A DNA stretch of 64,000 bases from Arthrobacter sp. Leaf141 (GTDB taxonomy: Bacteria > Actinomycetota > Actinomycetes > Actinomycetales > Micrococcaceae), in NCBI RefSeq assembly GCF_001424565.1, contig NZ_LMOL01000005.1, forward strand, positions 259,820-323,819, given 5' to 3'. The translations under genes and the position numbers were made by a program. Positions within the stretch are counted from its first letter, which is position 1; each line of letters opens with the position of its first letter. The notes under the pieces are model-generated. The model saw nothing but the letters and a program-made list of their open reading frames with translations. It made no database searches and had not been told where the DNA came from. Below are positions 33,445-40,779 of the stretch, piece after piece.

Positions 33445-34911
33445 GTGTCATCAAGCACTTCCGTAGGTTCTGCCGAGCGTCCCCTGCGCGTCGCCGTTGT
33501 GGGTTCCGGCCCGGCCGGTGTCTACGCAGCGGACATCCTCACCAAGAGTGAAGCCGTCAAAAGCGGCGAATTGACCGTCAGCATCGACCTGTTCGACCGC
33601 TACCCGGCTCCCTATGGCCTGATCCGCTACGGCGTGGCCCCGGACCACCCGCGCATCAAGGGCATCGTCAACGCCCTGCACAAGGTCCTGGACCGCGGCG
33701 ACATCCGCTTCTTCGGCAACGTGGACTACGGCACCGACATCACCATCGAGGACCTCCGCACGCACTACGACGCGGTCATCTTTGCCACGGGTGCCATCAA
33801 GGACGCGGACCTGAACATCCCCGGCATCGAGCTGGACGGCTCCTACGGCGGCGCGGACTTTGTCTCCTGGTACGACGGCCACCCGGACGTGTCCCGCGAA
33901 TGGCCGCTGGAGGCCACGGAAATCGCCGTGATCGGCAACGGCAACGTGGCCCTGGATGTGGCCCGCGTCCTCTCCAAGCACGCCGATGACCTGCTGGTCT
34001 CCGAGATCCCGGAGAACGTCTACGCCGGCCTCAAGGCCTCGCCCGTTACCGACGTGCACGTCTTTGGCCGCCGCGGCCCGGCCCAGGTCAAGTTCACCCC
34101 GCTGGAGTTGCGCGAGCTGAGCCACTCCAAGGACGTGGACATCATCCTGTACCCGGAGGACTTTGAGTTCGACGAGGAATCGGACCGCCTGATCCAGAGC
34201 AACAACCAGGTCAAAACCATGGTTGGCACGCTCACCAACTGGATCGCCGAGCAGCCGGAGGACCTCTCCGAGCTCACCGCTTCCCGCCGCCTGCACCTGC
34301 ACTTCCTGCACAGCCCGGTGGAAATCGTCGACTCCCCGGAAACCCCGGGCAAGGTGGCCGGCATGCGCTTCGAGCGCACCGAACTGGACGGCACCGGGAA
34401 CGCCCGCGGCACCGGCGAGTTTGTGGACTACCCGGTCCAGGCCGTGTACCGCGCGATCGGCTACTTCGGTTCGGCCCTGCCGGAGATCGAGTTCGACCAC
34501 AAGAAGGGCGTGGTGCCGAACGACGGCGGCCGCGTCCTGGACGCCGCAGGCACCCACGTGCCGGGCATCTACGCCACGGGCTGGATCAAGCGCGGACCCG
34601 TGGGCCTGATCGGCCACACCAAGGGCGACGCCCTGGAGACCGTCACGTACCTGCTCGAAGACCGCGGGAACCTGCCGGTAGCCGCAGTGCCCGAGGCGGA
34701 CGCTGTGGTTGAACTCCTGGACACCCGCGGCGTGAAGTTCACGTCCTGGGAAGGCTGGCTGGCCCTGGACGCCCATGAGCTGGCGCTCGGCGCTGCCGCC
34801 ACCGAAGCCGGCGGCTCGCACGGTGTGGAGGTCAAGCGGGAACGCATCAAGGTGGTGCCGCGCGGGGACATGGTGGCCATCTCCCGCGACGGCGTCGCCG
34901 CCCAGGTCTAA
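33445..34911 (+). CDS. fprA: FprA-type ferredoxin/flavodoxin-NADP+ reductase
   Basis: Flavoprotein of 488 residues related to adrenodoxin reductase and mycobacterial FprA. It passes electrons between NADPH and ferredoxin, here plausibly for sulfite reductase. FAD site V-G-S-G-P-A-G-V-Y-A-A, the signature Y-P-A-P-Y-G-L-I-R-Y-G-V-A-P-D-H-P, and the NADP site I-G-N-G-N-V-A-L-D-V-A-R are intact. The C-terminal A-T-G-W-I-K-R-G-P-V-G-L-I-G block is typical. It starts with GTG after an AAAGGA site. A second, closely related copy starts at 62927. Confidence 0.9.
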   Translation: MSSSTSVGSAERPLRVAVVGSGPAGVYAADILTKSEAVKSGELTVSIDLFDRYPAPYGLIRYGVAPDHPRIKGIVNALHKVLDRGDIRFFGNVDYGTDITIEDLRTHYDAVIFATGAIKDADLNIPGIELDGSYGGADFVSWYDGHPDVSREWPLEATEIAVIGNGNVALDVARVLSKHADDLLVSEIPENVYAGLKASPVTDVHVFGRRGPAQVKFTPLELRELSHSKDVDIILYPEDFEFDEESDRLIQSNNQVKTMVGTLTNWIAEQPEDLSELTASRRLHLHFLHSPVEIVDSPETPGKVAGMRFERTELDGTGNARGTGEFVDYPVQAVYRAIGYFGSALPEIEFDHKKGVVPNDGGRVLDAAGTHVPGIYATGWIKRGPVGLIGHTKGDALETVTYLLEDRGNLPVAAVPEADAVVELLDTRGVKFTSWEGWLALDAHELALGAAATEAGGSHGVEVKRERIKVVPRGDMVAISRDGVAAQV

Positions 34912-34932
34912 GGGTTTTCGGAAAGCATAAGA

Positions 34933-34976
34933 ACGCGGGGCCGCCCACACCTGTTCAGGTGCCGGTGGCCCCGCGT
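34933..34976. terminator. Bidirectional hairpin between fprA and SRPBCC gene
   Basis: Ten-bp outer stem (ACGCGGGGCC/GGCCCCGCGT) with an inner CACCTG-TT-CAGGTG stem, between two convergent genes whose stops are 80 bases apart. GGCGTTT follows on the plus strand. Confidence 0.65.
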
Positions 34977-34989
34977 GGCGTTTAACCCC

Positions 34990-35430
34990 TCAACGCCCTG
35001 CCCCGCCTGCTGCCATCAGCTCCAACCGGCGCAGCGTTTCGCGGTTCCGCACGTCGATGGCGGGGTCCCGCAGGAACTTGGGCACCACGGTGCCGGGCCC
35101 CTTGATGGCGTCCTCGGAAATCGTCACCAGGCAGCCGGCACCCCGGTCTTCCAAGCTGATCTCCACCTTGGCCTCACCCATGGGCCAGCCGCGGGCCACC
35201 ACTTCCAGCGAGCGGCCCGGGGTTACTGCCGTTACCCGGCTGCTGTCGTTGATCACCAGCGGCCACGCGCCCACTGAGTGGTGCAGCTGCGTGCCAACAA
35301 GCGGCCAGTCCGGGTCCACGGCTCGGATCCGGGACGCACCCACCACCCAGCCGGAGTACAGCCAACCGTCAGCGATCACCCGCCACACGTCCTCGGCGGA
35401 GGAATTGAAGAGTTGGGACACAGTGGACAT
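34990..35430 (-). CDS. SRPBCC (polyketide cyclase/dehydrase-like) protein
   Basis: Protein of 146 residues in the START-like SRPBCC superfamily: S-S-A-E-D-V-W-R-V-I-A-D-G-W in the first helix, L-V-G-T-Q-L-H-H-S-V-G-A-W-P in the middle strands, and a long C-terminal helix with R-N-R-E-T-L-R-R-L-E. It probably binds a hydrophobic ligand. The ATG at 35430 (MSTVSQLF) is chosen because the sequence further upstream in frame overlaps the DUF1206 gene and is not family-like. The ligand is unknown. Confidence 0.75.
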   Translation of the reverse strand: MSTVSQLFNSSAEDVWRVIADGWLYSGWVVGASRIRAVDPDWPLVGTQLHHSVGAWPLVINDSSRVTAVTPGRSLEVVARGWPMGEAKVEISLEDRGAGCLVTISEDAIKGPGTVVPKFLRDPAIDVRNRETLRRLELMAAGGAGR

Positions 35431-35488
35431 GGGACTCCTTCTGCTCTGGTGAAACGCCGTATTCCTTACGTACCCACTCCGGCCCGGC

Positions 35489-36316
35489 CTACATCCTGCC
35501 GAACCGGGCCCGGACCAGCGCGAAGATTCCGTAAGCGATGAAGCCCACCCCGATGGCCACCAGCAGGGCGGGCCCGAAGGGATGGTCCCGGAGGGCCTTG
35601 AGGCTGCCGTCCAGCCCTGTGGATTCCTCCGGGCGGTGCTTGGCGGCCGCGATGACAAACAGCAGGCCGGCCAGGTTCAGGGCGATGCCCTTGGCGATGT
35701 GTCCCACGACGCCCAGGACATCGATCAGCCCGCCACGGCGGGTGCCCCGGAACCGGAACAGCTCGGCGCGGAAGCCCTGCCGCAGGCCCTTGACCACAAA
35801 GTAGACGCCCACCCCCATGGTGGTGAGCCCCACGGCCACCAGGAGCCACAGGCCCGCGGGATGGGCCATCAGGGCGGCGCTGAAGTCGCGGGTACTGTCG
35901 CCTGAATCGCCGCGCAGGCCCACGGCGAAGCCGGCAAAGCTGAGCCCCACGCTCCCGTACGCCACGGCCAGGAACCCGGACGAGATGAGCTTGCCCAGGC
36001 GCTCCCTGCCCGGCAGGCTCCGGGCCCGGACGGTGGCCTCGCTGGCCTGCCACAGCGCGAGCCCGGTGCAGGCGGCCACCCCGGCCCACATCAGGACCGG
36101 GCCCCAGGGGTTGGCCACGAGCTGGCTGAGGGCGCCGGTGATGTCCGCGTCGCCGGGCTGCCCGAAAGCCACGGCAATGGCCATCCCGCCCACCATGATG
36201 TGCAGCAGCGCCATCACGGCGAAGCCGGCCCGGGCCAGCACGTCGAGCGCCGGGGCGTTGGACGCGTCCTCGACGGCGTCGGCGGCCTGGCCGATGGCGG
36301 AATCCCCGTTGGACAC
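35489..36316 (-). CDS. DUF1206 membrane protein
   Basis: Membrane protein of 275 residues with six TM helices arranged as three repeated two-helix units, each starting with a conserved A-R-x-G-F/Y-x-A pattern (A-R-A-G-F-A-V-M-A; S-S-G-F-L-A-V-A-Y; G-H-I-A-K-G-I-A-L-N). This is the DUF1206 family, common in actinobacteria and without an assigned function. It ends 58 bases before the SRPBCC gene start. The upstream 95-residue gene stops only three bases before its start, so the two are probably co-transcribed. Confidence 0.85.
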   Translation of the reverse strand: MSNGDSAIGQAADAVEDASNAPALDVLARAGFAVMALLHIMVGGMAIAVAFGQPGDADITGALSQLVANPWGPVLMWAGVAACTGLALWQASEATVRARSLPGRERLGKLISSGFLAVAYGSVGLSFAGFAVGLRGDSGDSTRDFSAALMAHPAGLWLLVAVGLTTMGVGVYFVVKGLRQGFRAELFRFRGTRRGGLIDVLGVVGHIAKGIALNLAGLLFVIAAAKHRPEESTGLDGSLKALRDHPFGPALLVAIGVGFIAYGIFALVRARFGRM

Positions 36317-36319
36317 CGG

Positions 36320-36610
36320 TCAGCCGTTCATTGGTCCTTCGGCGTGCAGCTTCTCCGCGCCGGGCCCCTCAACGTGCACGGTGCACCGGACCACAAGTTT
36401 CCCGGGGGCGTTGTCCAGCTCCACCAGGGAGTCGTCGCCGGAGAGCACCGTGAACACCTCGGAACCGGGGACCACCGCCACGCCCTTGGCCTTGGCCGTT
36501 TCCCTCGCGTTGGCCAGGGCCTCGCCCTGGAGTCCGCCCACGTAGGCGGTGTCGCTGTGGCGGCCGGAGTCGCCGAACGCCCAGCCGAATAAAGTTCCTG
36601 TGGTTTCCAT
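36320..36610 (-). CDS. Small conserved hypothetical protein
   Basis: Protein of 96 residues that I do not recognise. It has no TM segment or Cys. The visible order is a short N-terminal motif L-F-G-W-A-F-G-D-S-G-R-H, a helical segment rich in Ala/Lys (G-E-A-L-A-N-A-R-E-T-A-K-A-K), and two beta strands. The ATG at 36610 is supported by TAAAAT on the minus strand (36623-36618), ending seven bases upstream, i.e. a leaderless start. It shares its upstream region with the oppositely oriented membrane protein gene and its palindromic operator. Confidence 0.6.
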   Translation of the reverse strand: METTGTLFGWAFGDSGRHSDTAYVGGLQGEALANARETAKAKGVAVVPGSEVFTVLSGDDSLVELDNAPGKLVVRCTVHVEGPGAEKLHAEGPMNG

Positions 36611-36649
36611 GGCGTCGATTTTACGTCCTCGCGGCACAAATTCCGGTCT

Positions 36650-36678
36650 TTGGACTTAGTAGTAAGTGTGCTTACTAT
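36650..36678 (+). promoter_or_regulatory. Strong promoter with overlapping palindromic operator
   Basis: TTGGAC (36650-36655), a 17-base spacer and TACTAT (36673-36678) are close to consensus. The perfect palindrome TAGTAAG-TGTG-CTTACTA (36660-36677) fills the spacer and the -10 box. A dimeric repressor of TetR or MarR style binding here would block polymerase. No such regulator gene is adjacent, so the factor acts from elsewhere. Confidence 0.65.
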
Positions 36679-36760
36679 GAGGGTGCACGTCCTGAAGGAA
36701 AATGCCCCGGCCTGGCGCCGGCGCAACGCCCCACCCCGTTCAACGTTAGGAATGCACACC

Positions 36761-37297
36761 ATGGCAGGAAACCTTATTGCCCGCTCCGTCCACGATCTCA
36801 CGGCGGCAGCCTGGTTCGGCGGTTCCCTGATGGGCGCCATCGGCCTGAACGGCGCAGCGGCGGAAGCCCGGGACCCGGCGGAACGGACCCGGCTCTCCAG
36901 TGCAGGCTGGATGAAGTGGGCGCCGGTCCAGACGGCCGCGTTTGCCACCCACCTGGCCGCCGACGTGGCCATCGCCTGGGAAAACAAGGGCCGGATCGCC
37001 AAGCAGGACGGCGTTGCCCGCGACACGGCCATCAAAACGGCAGTCACCGTGGTTGGCGCCGCCGCTACGCTGTACTCCGGCCTGCTGGGCAGGAAGGTCC
37101 AGCAGCTCGCCGGTGAAGGCGCGGAAGGCGCCACCGAGCCGAAGCCGGGCGCCTCGGACGAGCTGAAGGCCGCGCAGCAGCAGCTCAAGGTGCTGCAGTG
37201 GACCATTCCGGCCTTCGCAGCGGCCGTCATAGTCCTCGGCGCAAAGCACGGCGAAATGCAGCGGCCCAAAAACATCCTGGCGGGCCTGCACCGCTGA
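36761..37297 (+). CDS. Hypothetical membrane protein under operator control
   Basis: Protein of 178 residues with about three to four hydrophobic segments: A-A-W-F-G-G-S-L-M-G-A-I near the start, A-V-T-V-V-G-A-A-A-T-L-Y-S-G in the middle, and W-T-I-P-A-F-A-A-A-V-I-V-L near the end. A charged helix between them (S-D-E-L-K-A-A-Q-Q-Q-L-K) may form a coiled coil. I do not recognise a functional family. The ATG at 36761 has AGGAA eight bases upstream; the transcript would carry a leader of about 75 bases from the promoter at 36650-36678. A long hairpin follows the stop. Confidence 0.65.
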   Translation: MAGNLIARSVHDLTAAAWFGGSLMGAIGLNGAAAEARDPAERTRLSSAGWMKWAPVQTAAFATHLAADVAIAWENKGRIAKQDGVARDTAIKTAVTVVGAAATLYSGLLGRKVQQLAGEGAEGATEPKPGASDELKAAQQQLKVLQWTIPAFAAAVIVLGAKHGEMQRPKNILAGLHR

Positions 37298-37326
37298 CCG
37301 CAGCCTGCGGTCCAGCCGCAACCAAC

Positions 37327-37391
37327 GCTGACGCACGACGACGGCCCCGCACCTTTTCGGAAAAGGTGCGGGGCCGTCGTCGTGCGTCAGC
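37327..37391. repeat. Perfect 31-bp inverted repeat, bidirectional terminator
   Basis: Arms 37327-37357 and 37361-37391 are exact reverse complements with a three-base centre. It lies between two convergent genes, four bases from the AI-2E gene stop. The A/T run sits at the stem apex rather than after it, so it is not a textbook terminator. Confidence 0.85.
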
Positions 37392-37395
37392 AGGG

Positions 37396-38562
37396 CTACT
37401 TGGCCGCGGTACCTGCGGCCCGGCGGTCGGGTGTGTCCCGGTGTGCTGTTCCGTCGTCCGAGGTCCACACCTTGATGATGGACCACGCGACGGCGGTGAT
37501 GGGGACGGCCAGGACCGCGCCCACGATGCCGGCCAGGAGGGTGCCGGCGGTCAGGGCCAGCAGGATGACCAGTGCGTGCAGCTGGAGGGACTTGCCCATT
37601 ACCACCGGCTGCAGGAGGTTGCCTTCGAGTTGGTTCACGGCCACCACCACTGCCACCACAATCAGCGCCACCACGGGTCCGTTGGCCACCAGCGCCACGA
37701 GGGCTGCGAGGATGCCCGCCATGGTGGCGCCCACGATGGGGATGAACGCACCGATGAAGACCACCATGGCCAGGGGCAGTGCCAGCGGAACCTGCAGGAC
37801 CAGCAGCGCCGCGCCAATGCCCAAAGTGTCCACCAGGGCCACGATCGCCGTCCCGCGGACATAGCCGCCCAGGACTTCCTGGCTCCTGGTACCCACCCGG
37901 CGCAGGCGGCTGGCCCGTTCGCCCTTGAACGGGCTGATCAGGAAGGCCCAGATCCGCTCGCCGTCCTTGAGGAAGAAAAACAGGATCACCACCAGGAGCA
38001 CGGCGCCGGTCAGGAACTCCGTCACCACGGACAGCCCGGTGATGGCGCCGGACCTGGCCTGGCTGCTGGTGGCGAAGTCCACAATCGCATCCCGGGCCGA
38101 GTCGATCTGCGCCGCGTCGATGGGCAGCGGACCGTTGAGGAGGAACTCCTGCAGCTGGTCCACACCCTCGCTTGCCTGCTGGACCAGATCATCCCACTGG
38201 CTCCGGACGGAGAAGTAGATGACGGTGAACACTCCGCCCAGGACGGCCAGGAGGGCAATAAAAGCGATGACGGTGGCGAGGGCATCGTTGATGCCGCGGC
38301 GCTTGAGGATGTTGACGAACGGGCTGATCGCGGCCGCCAGGATCAGCGCGATCAGCATCGGGATCACCAGCAGCTTGACCTGCAGGAGCGCAAACACGGC
38401 CACCACTGAGACCGCGAGGATCAGCAGGGTCTGTGCGGCCCGGATACCCACCCGGCCGTAGCCGTCGCCCCATAGCTGCTGCGGGGTTTTGCTGCCGGGC
38501 TCGGGGACTGCGGCGTCGTGGGCGGGGCACGTGCCGCGGTGATGGCGGGAGAACAGGGCCAT
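37396..38562 (-). CDS. AI-2E family (TqsA/YdiK/PerM-like) transporter
   Basis: Membrane protein of 388 residues with about eight TM segments in the pattern of the AI-2E exporter family: paired helices at the N terminus, a long extracytoplasmic loop (about 120-180), then L-F-F-F-L-K-D-G-E-R-I-W and the block N-Q-L-E-G-N-L-L-Q-P-V-V-M-G-K, which is diagnostic. Members export diverse small molecules or exchange sodium; a quorum-sensing role cannot be inferred. The hydrophilic N and C termini are cytoplasmic. It is a single-gene unit. Confidence 0.87.
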   Translation of the reverse strand: MALFSRHHRGTCPAHDAAVPEPGSKTPQQLWGDGYGRVGIRAAQTLLILAVSVVAVFALLQVKLLVIPMLIALILAAAISPFVNILKRRGINDALATVIAFIALLAVLGGVFTVIYFSVRSQWDDLVQQASEGVDQLQEFLLNGPLPIDAAQIDSARDAIVDFATSSQARSGAITGLSVVTEFLTGAVLLVVILFFFLKDGERIWAFLISPFKGERASRLRRVGTRSQEVLGGYVRGTAIVALVDTLGIGAALLVLQVPLALPLAMVVFIGAFIPIVGATMAGILAALVALVANGPVVALIVVAVVVAVNQLEGNLLQPVVMGKSLQLHALVILLALTAGTLLAGIVGAVLAVPITAVAWSIIKVWTSDDGTAHRDTPDRRAAGTAAK

Positions 38563-38672
38563 GGAGTGGCTCCTCTGGGGTTAAAGGACACCGCTGGAAC
38601 GCGGCGGAAGTACGGATCTTGCTCAGCCAGTAAGCCTACTGACCTCCCGGGCTGCGGCGAAACGGGGTCGGC

Positions 38673-39353
38673 TCAGCCAGCCAACCACTCCGCGCACGTG
38701 TTCAGGTTGCGGTTCACGGTGGCCACGGCGGCGTCCGCGTCTCCACGTTCAATGGCAGCCAGTAGCACCCCGTGCCCTTCCTGCGGCAGCCCCGCGAACC
38801 CCGGCCGCCGCTGCTGGCTCAGGAGATCCTGGTGGAACACGGTGCCAAAGCTGGCGTAAAGCTCGAACAGCAGCGGGTTGCCGGAGGCCAGCGCCACCCG
38901 CTCGTGAAAGCCCCAGTCGGCCAGCGCCCACGCCTCAACGTCACCGGACTGCCAGGCCCGGTCCCGGTCGGCGAGCAAACCGCGCAGGGCTGTGACGTCG
39001 TCGGCCGTGGCATTGCGGGCGGCCAGGCGCGCGGCCTGCGTGTCCAGCCCCACCCGGACCTCCAGGATGTGCTGTTCGGTGTGGTCCTGGTACATGCGGC
39101 GGGCGGCGCCGGGCATCTCGCTGGTGGCCCGGACGTAGGTGCCGTCGCCGCGGCGCACTTCGAGGATGCCGCTGTGGGCCAGCGCCTTGACCGCTTCCCG
39201 GAGGGTGCCGCGGGAAATGCCCAGCCCGGCCATCAGCTCGGGCTCGGCCGGGATGCGGTGGTGCAGCGGCCATTCGCCGGAATGAACCATGGCGCGGAGC
39301 TTGTCGGTGGCCTCGGCGGCGAGCGGCCGGCGCGGCGAGGGGGTCAGTGCCAT
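38673..39353 (-). CDS. GntR/FadR-family transcriptional regulator (FCD domain)
   Basis: Regulator of 226 residues. The N-terminal winged helix (about 10-75) has I-P-A-E-P-E-L-M-A-G-L-G-I-S-R-G-T-L-R-E-A-V, the recognition helix of GntR proteins, and V-R-R-G-D-G-T-Y-V for the wing. The all-helical FCD ligand domain follows, with D-x-x-x-H (W-G-F-H-E-R-V) residues that often bind metal or an organic acid. It starts three bases after the CynX-type transporter and probably controls that transporter's expression in response to its substrate. Confidence 0.87.
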   Translation of the reverse strand: MALTPSPRRPLAAEATDKLRAMVHSGEWPLHHRIPAEPELMAGLGISRGTLREAVKALAHSGILEVRRGDGTYVRATSEMPGAARRMYQDHTEQHILEVRVGLDTQAARLAARNATADDVTALRGLLADRDRAWQSGDVEAWALADWGFHERVALASGNPLLFELYASFGTVFHQDLLSQQRRPGFAGLPQEGHGVLLAAIERGDADAAVATVNRNLNTCAEWLAG

Positions 39354-39356
39354 GGC

Positions 39357-40637
39357 CTACTTCTTCCCGCCGGTGATCAGGTGCCCCACCACAACCTGGA
39401 CCACGGCCAGGCCCAGGAGGATGGCCAGCGGAAGGCCCCAGCCGCCGGTGGCGCTGTGCAGCAGGCCCATGCCGAACGGTCCGGCGGTGGCCAGCAGGTA
39501 GCCCGTGGACTGGGCCAGGGTGGACAGTGCCGTGGTTTCGGAGGTGGTGGAGCCGCTGCGGCTGATCATCACCATCACCAGGGGGAAGATGCCCAGGCCG
39601 AAGCCCAGCAGGACCGCCGGGATGAAGGCCAGGTCCACGGGGAGGGCCATCAGCGTCACCAGGCCTGCCACCATGGTGAGGCTGACCAGGTAGAAGGCCG
39701 GCCGCAGCATCCGGGGGCGGGAGCCGATGGCGATCAGGATCATGCCTGCCGGGACGGAGACCAGCTGCATCAGCCCGAACATCAGGCCGCTGTCTGAGGC
39801 GCTCATGCCTTGGGTGGTGAGCAGGTAGGGGAACCAGCTCAGCAGGGCGTAGGCCAGCAGCGCCTGCAGCGAGAAGATGGCGGTGAGGAGCTGGCCTTTC
39901 CGGGTGCGCAGCAGCGGCCACGGCGAAACGCGCACTGAGGCGGCGCGGGTGCTGTTGCGGTGCGCGTGCAAGGCCACGGGGATAAAGCCGAGGAATGCGG
40001 CGACGGCGGTAAACCCGATGGCGCCGACGGCGGCGGACGGCGAACCGAGCGCCTGCGCCAGGGGCACCACTGCCACCGCCGTTACGGTGGCGCCGGTGGT
40101 CATGGTCACCGTATAAACGGCCGTCATCAGGGAGGTCCGGTCCGCGAAGTGCTCCCGGATGAACGCCGGCATGGCCACGTTGCACACGGCCAGCCCGGAC
40201 ATGCCCAGCACGCTTCCGGCCACCAGCATGCCCGTGGCCGGGATGCCGCGGAGCAGGAGCCCGCCGGCCAGCATGGCCAGGGCCAGCAGGATGGCCTTCT
40301 CCACGCCCAGTTTGCCCGTCAACCACGACGTTGCGGCACCCGCCACCGCGAAGCACAGGGTGGGAATGGACGGAATAACGGCAGCCACCAGGGCGCCGTA
40401 GCCCAGGACCGCCTGCAGGTCGTGCAGCAGCGCCGACGCGCCGGTGATGCCCGCACGGAGGTTCAGGCCGATCAGGACCAATGCGATCACGCCAAAGACG
40501 ACGGCAGACACCGGCTTCGGGGCAGGGGTGCCGACTGCTGAATCTTCGGCTCCCGTCACGGCAAGGGGTGCCGGGGCGGGCGCCAGGGTGGGTTCCAGGG
40601 CAGGATCCAGGGCAGGGGGAGGTGATGAGGCGGGCAT
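39357..40637 (-). CDS. CynX/NimT-family MFS transporter
   Basis: Transporter of 426 residues with twelve TM segments. The opening G-L-N-L-R-A-G-I-T-G-A-S-A-L-L is the signature of the CynX/NimT subfamily (cyanate and nitroimidazole-type carriers), followed by G-M-S-G-L-A-V-C-N-V-A-M-P-A-F-I. A Pro/Ala-rich N-terminal tail of about 35 residues is unusual, and a later start is possible. It is co-transcribed with the GntR regulator, so it is likely an inducible importer or exporter for a small anion or aromatic; the substrate is unknown. Confidence 0.85.
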   Translation of the reverse strand: MPASSPPPALDPALEPTLAPAPAPLAVTGAEDSAVGTPAPKPVSAVVFGVIALVLIGLNLRAGITGASALLHDLQAVLGYGALVAAVIPSIPTLCFAVAGAATSWLTGKLGVEKAILLALAMLAGGLLLRGIPATGMLVAGSVLGMSGLAVCNVAMPAFIREHFADRTSLMTAVYTVTMTTGATVTAVAVVPLAQALGSPSAAVGAIGFTAVAAFLGFIPVALHAHRNSTRAASVRVSPWPLLRTRKGQLLTAIFSLQALLAYALLSWFPYLLTTQGMSASDSGLMFGLMQLVSVPAGMILIAIGSRPRMLRPAFYLVSLTMVAGLVTLMALPVDLAFIPAVLLGFGLGIFPLVMVMISRSGSTTSETTALSTLAQSTGYLLATAGPFGMGLLHSATGGWGLPLAILLGLAVVQVVVGHLITGGKK

Positions 40638-40779
40638 GCCTCCAGCCTAAAGGTTGGACGTTTGATGTTTGGCGTTCTGTGGCCAACCTCTCCAACCAGC
40701 CCCTGCCAAGGGCCATAGACTGCAAAAGGACCGCCGGCCACGCCCGGCGCACGCGCTGCATCACCACGGAAGGATGGCT

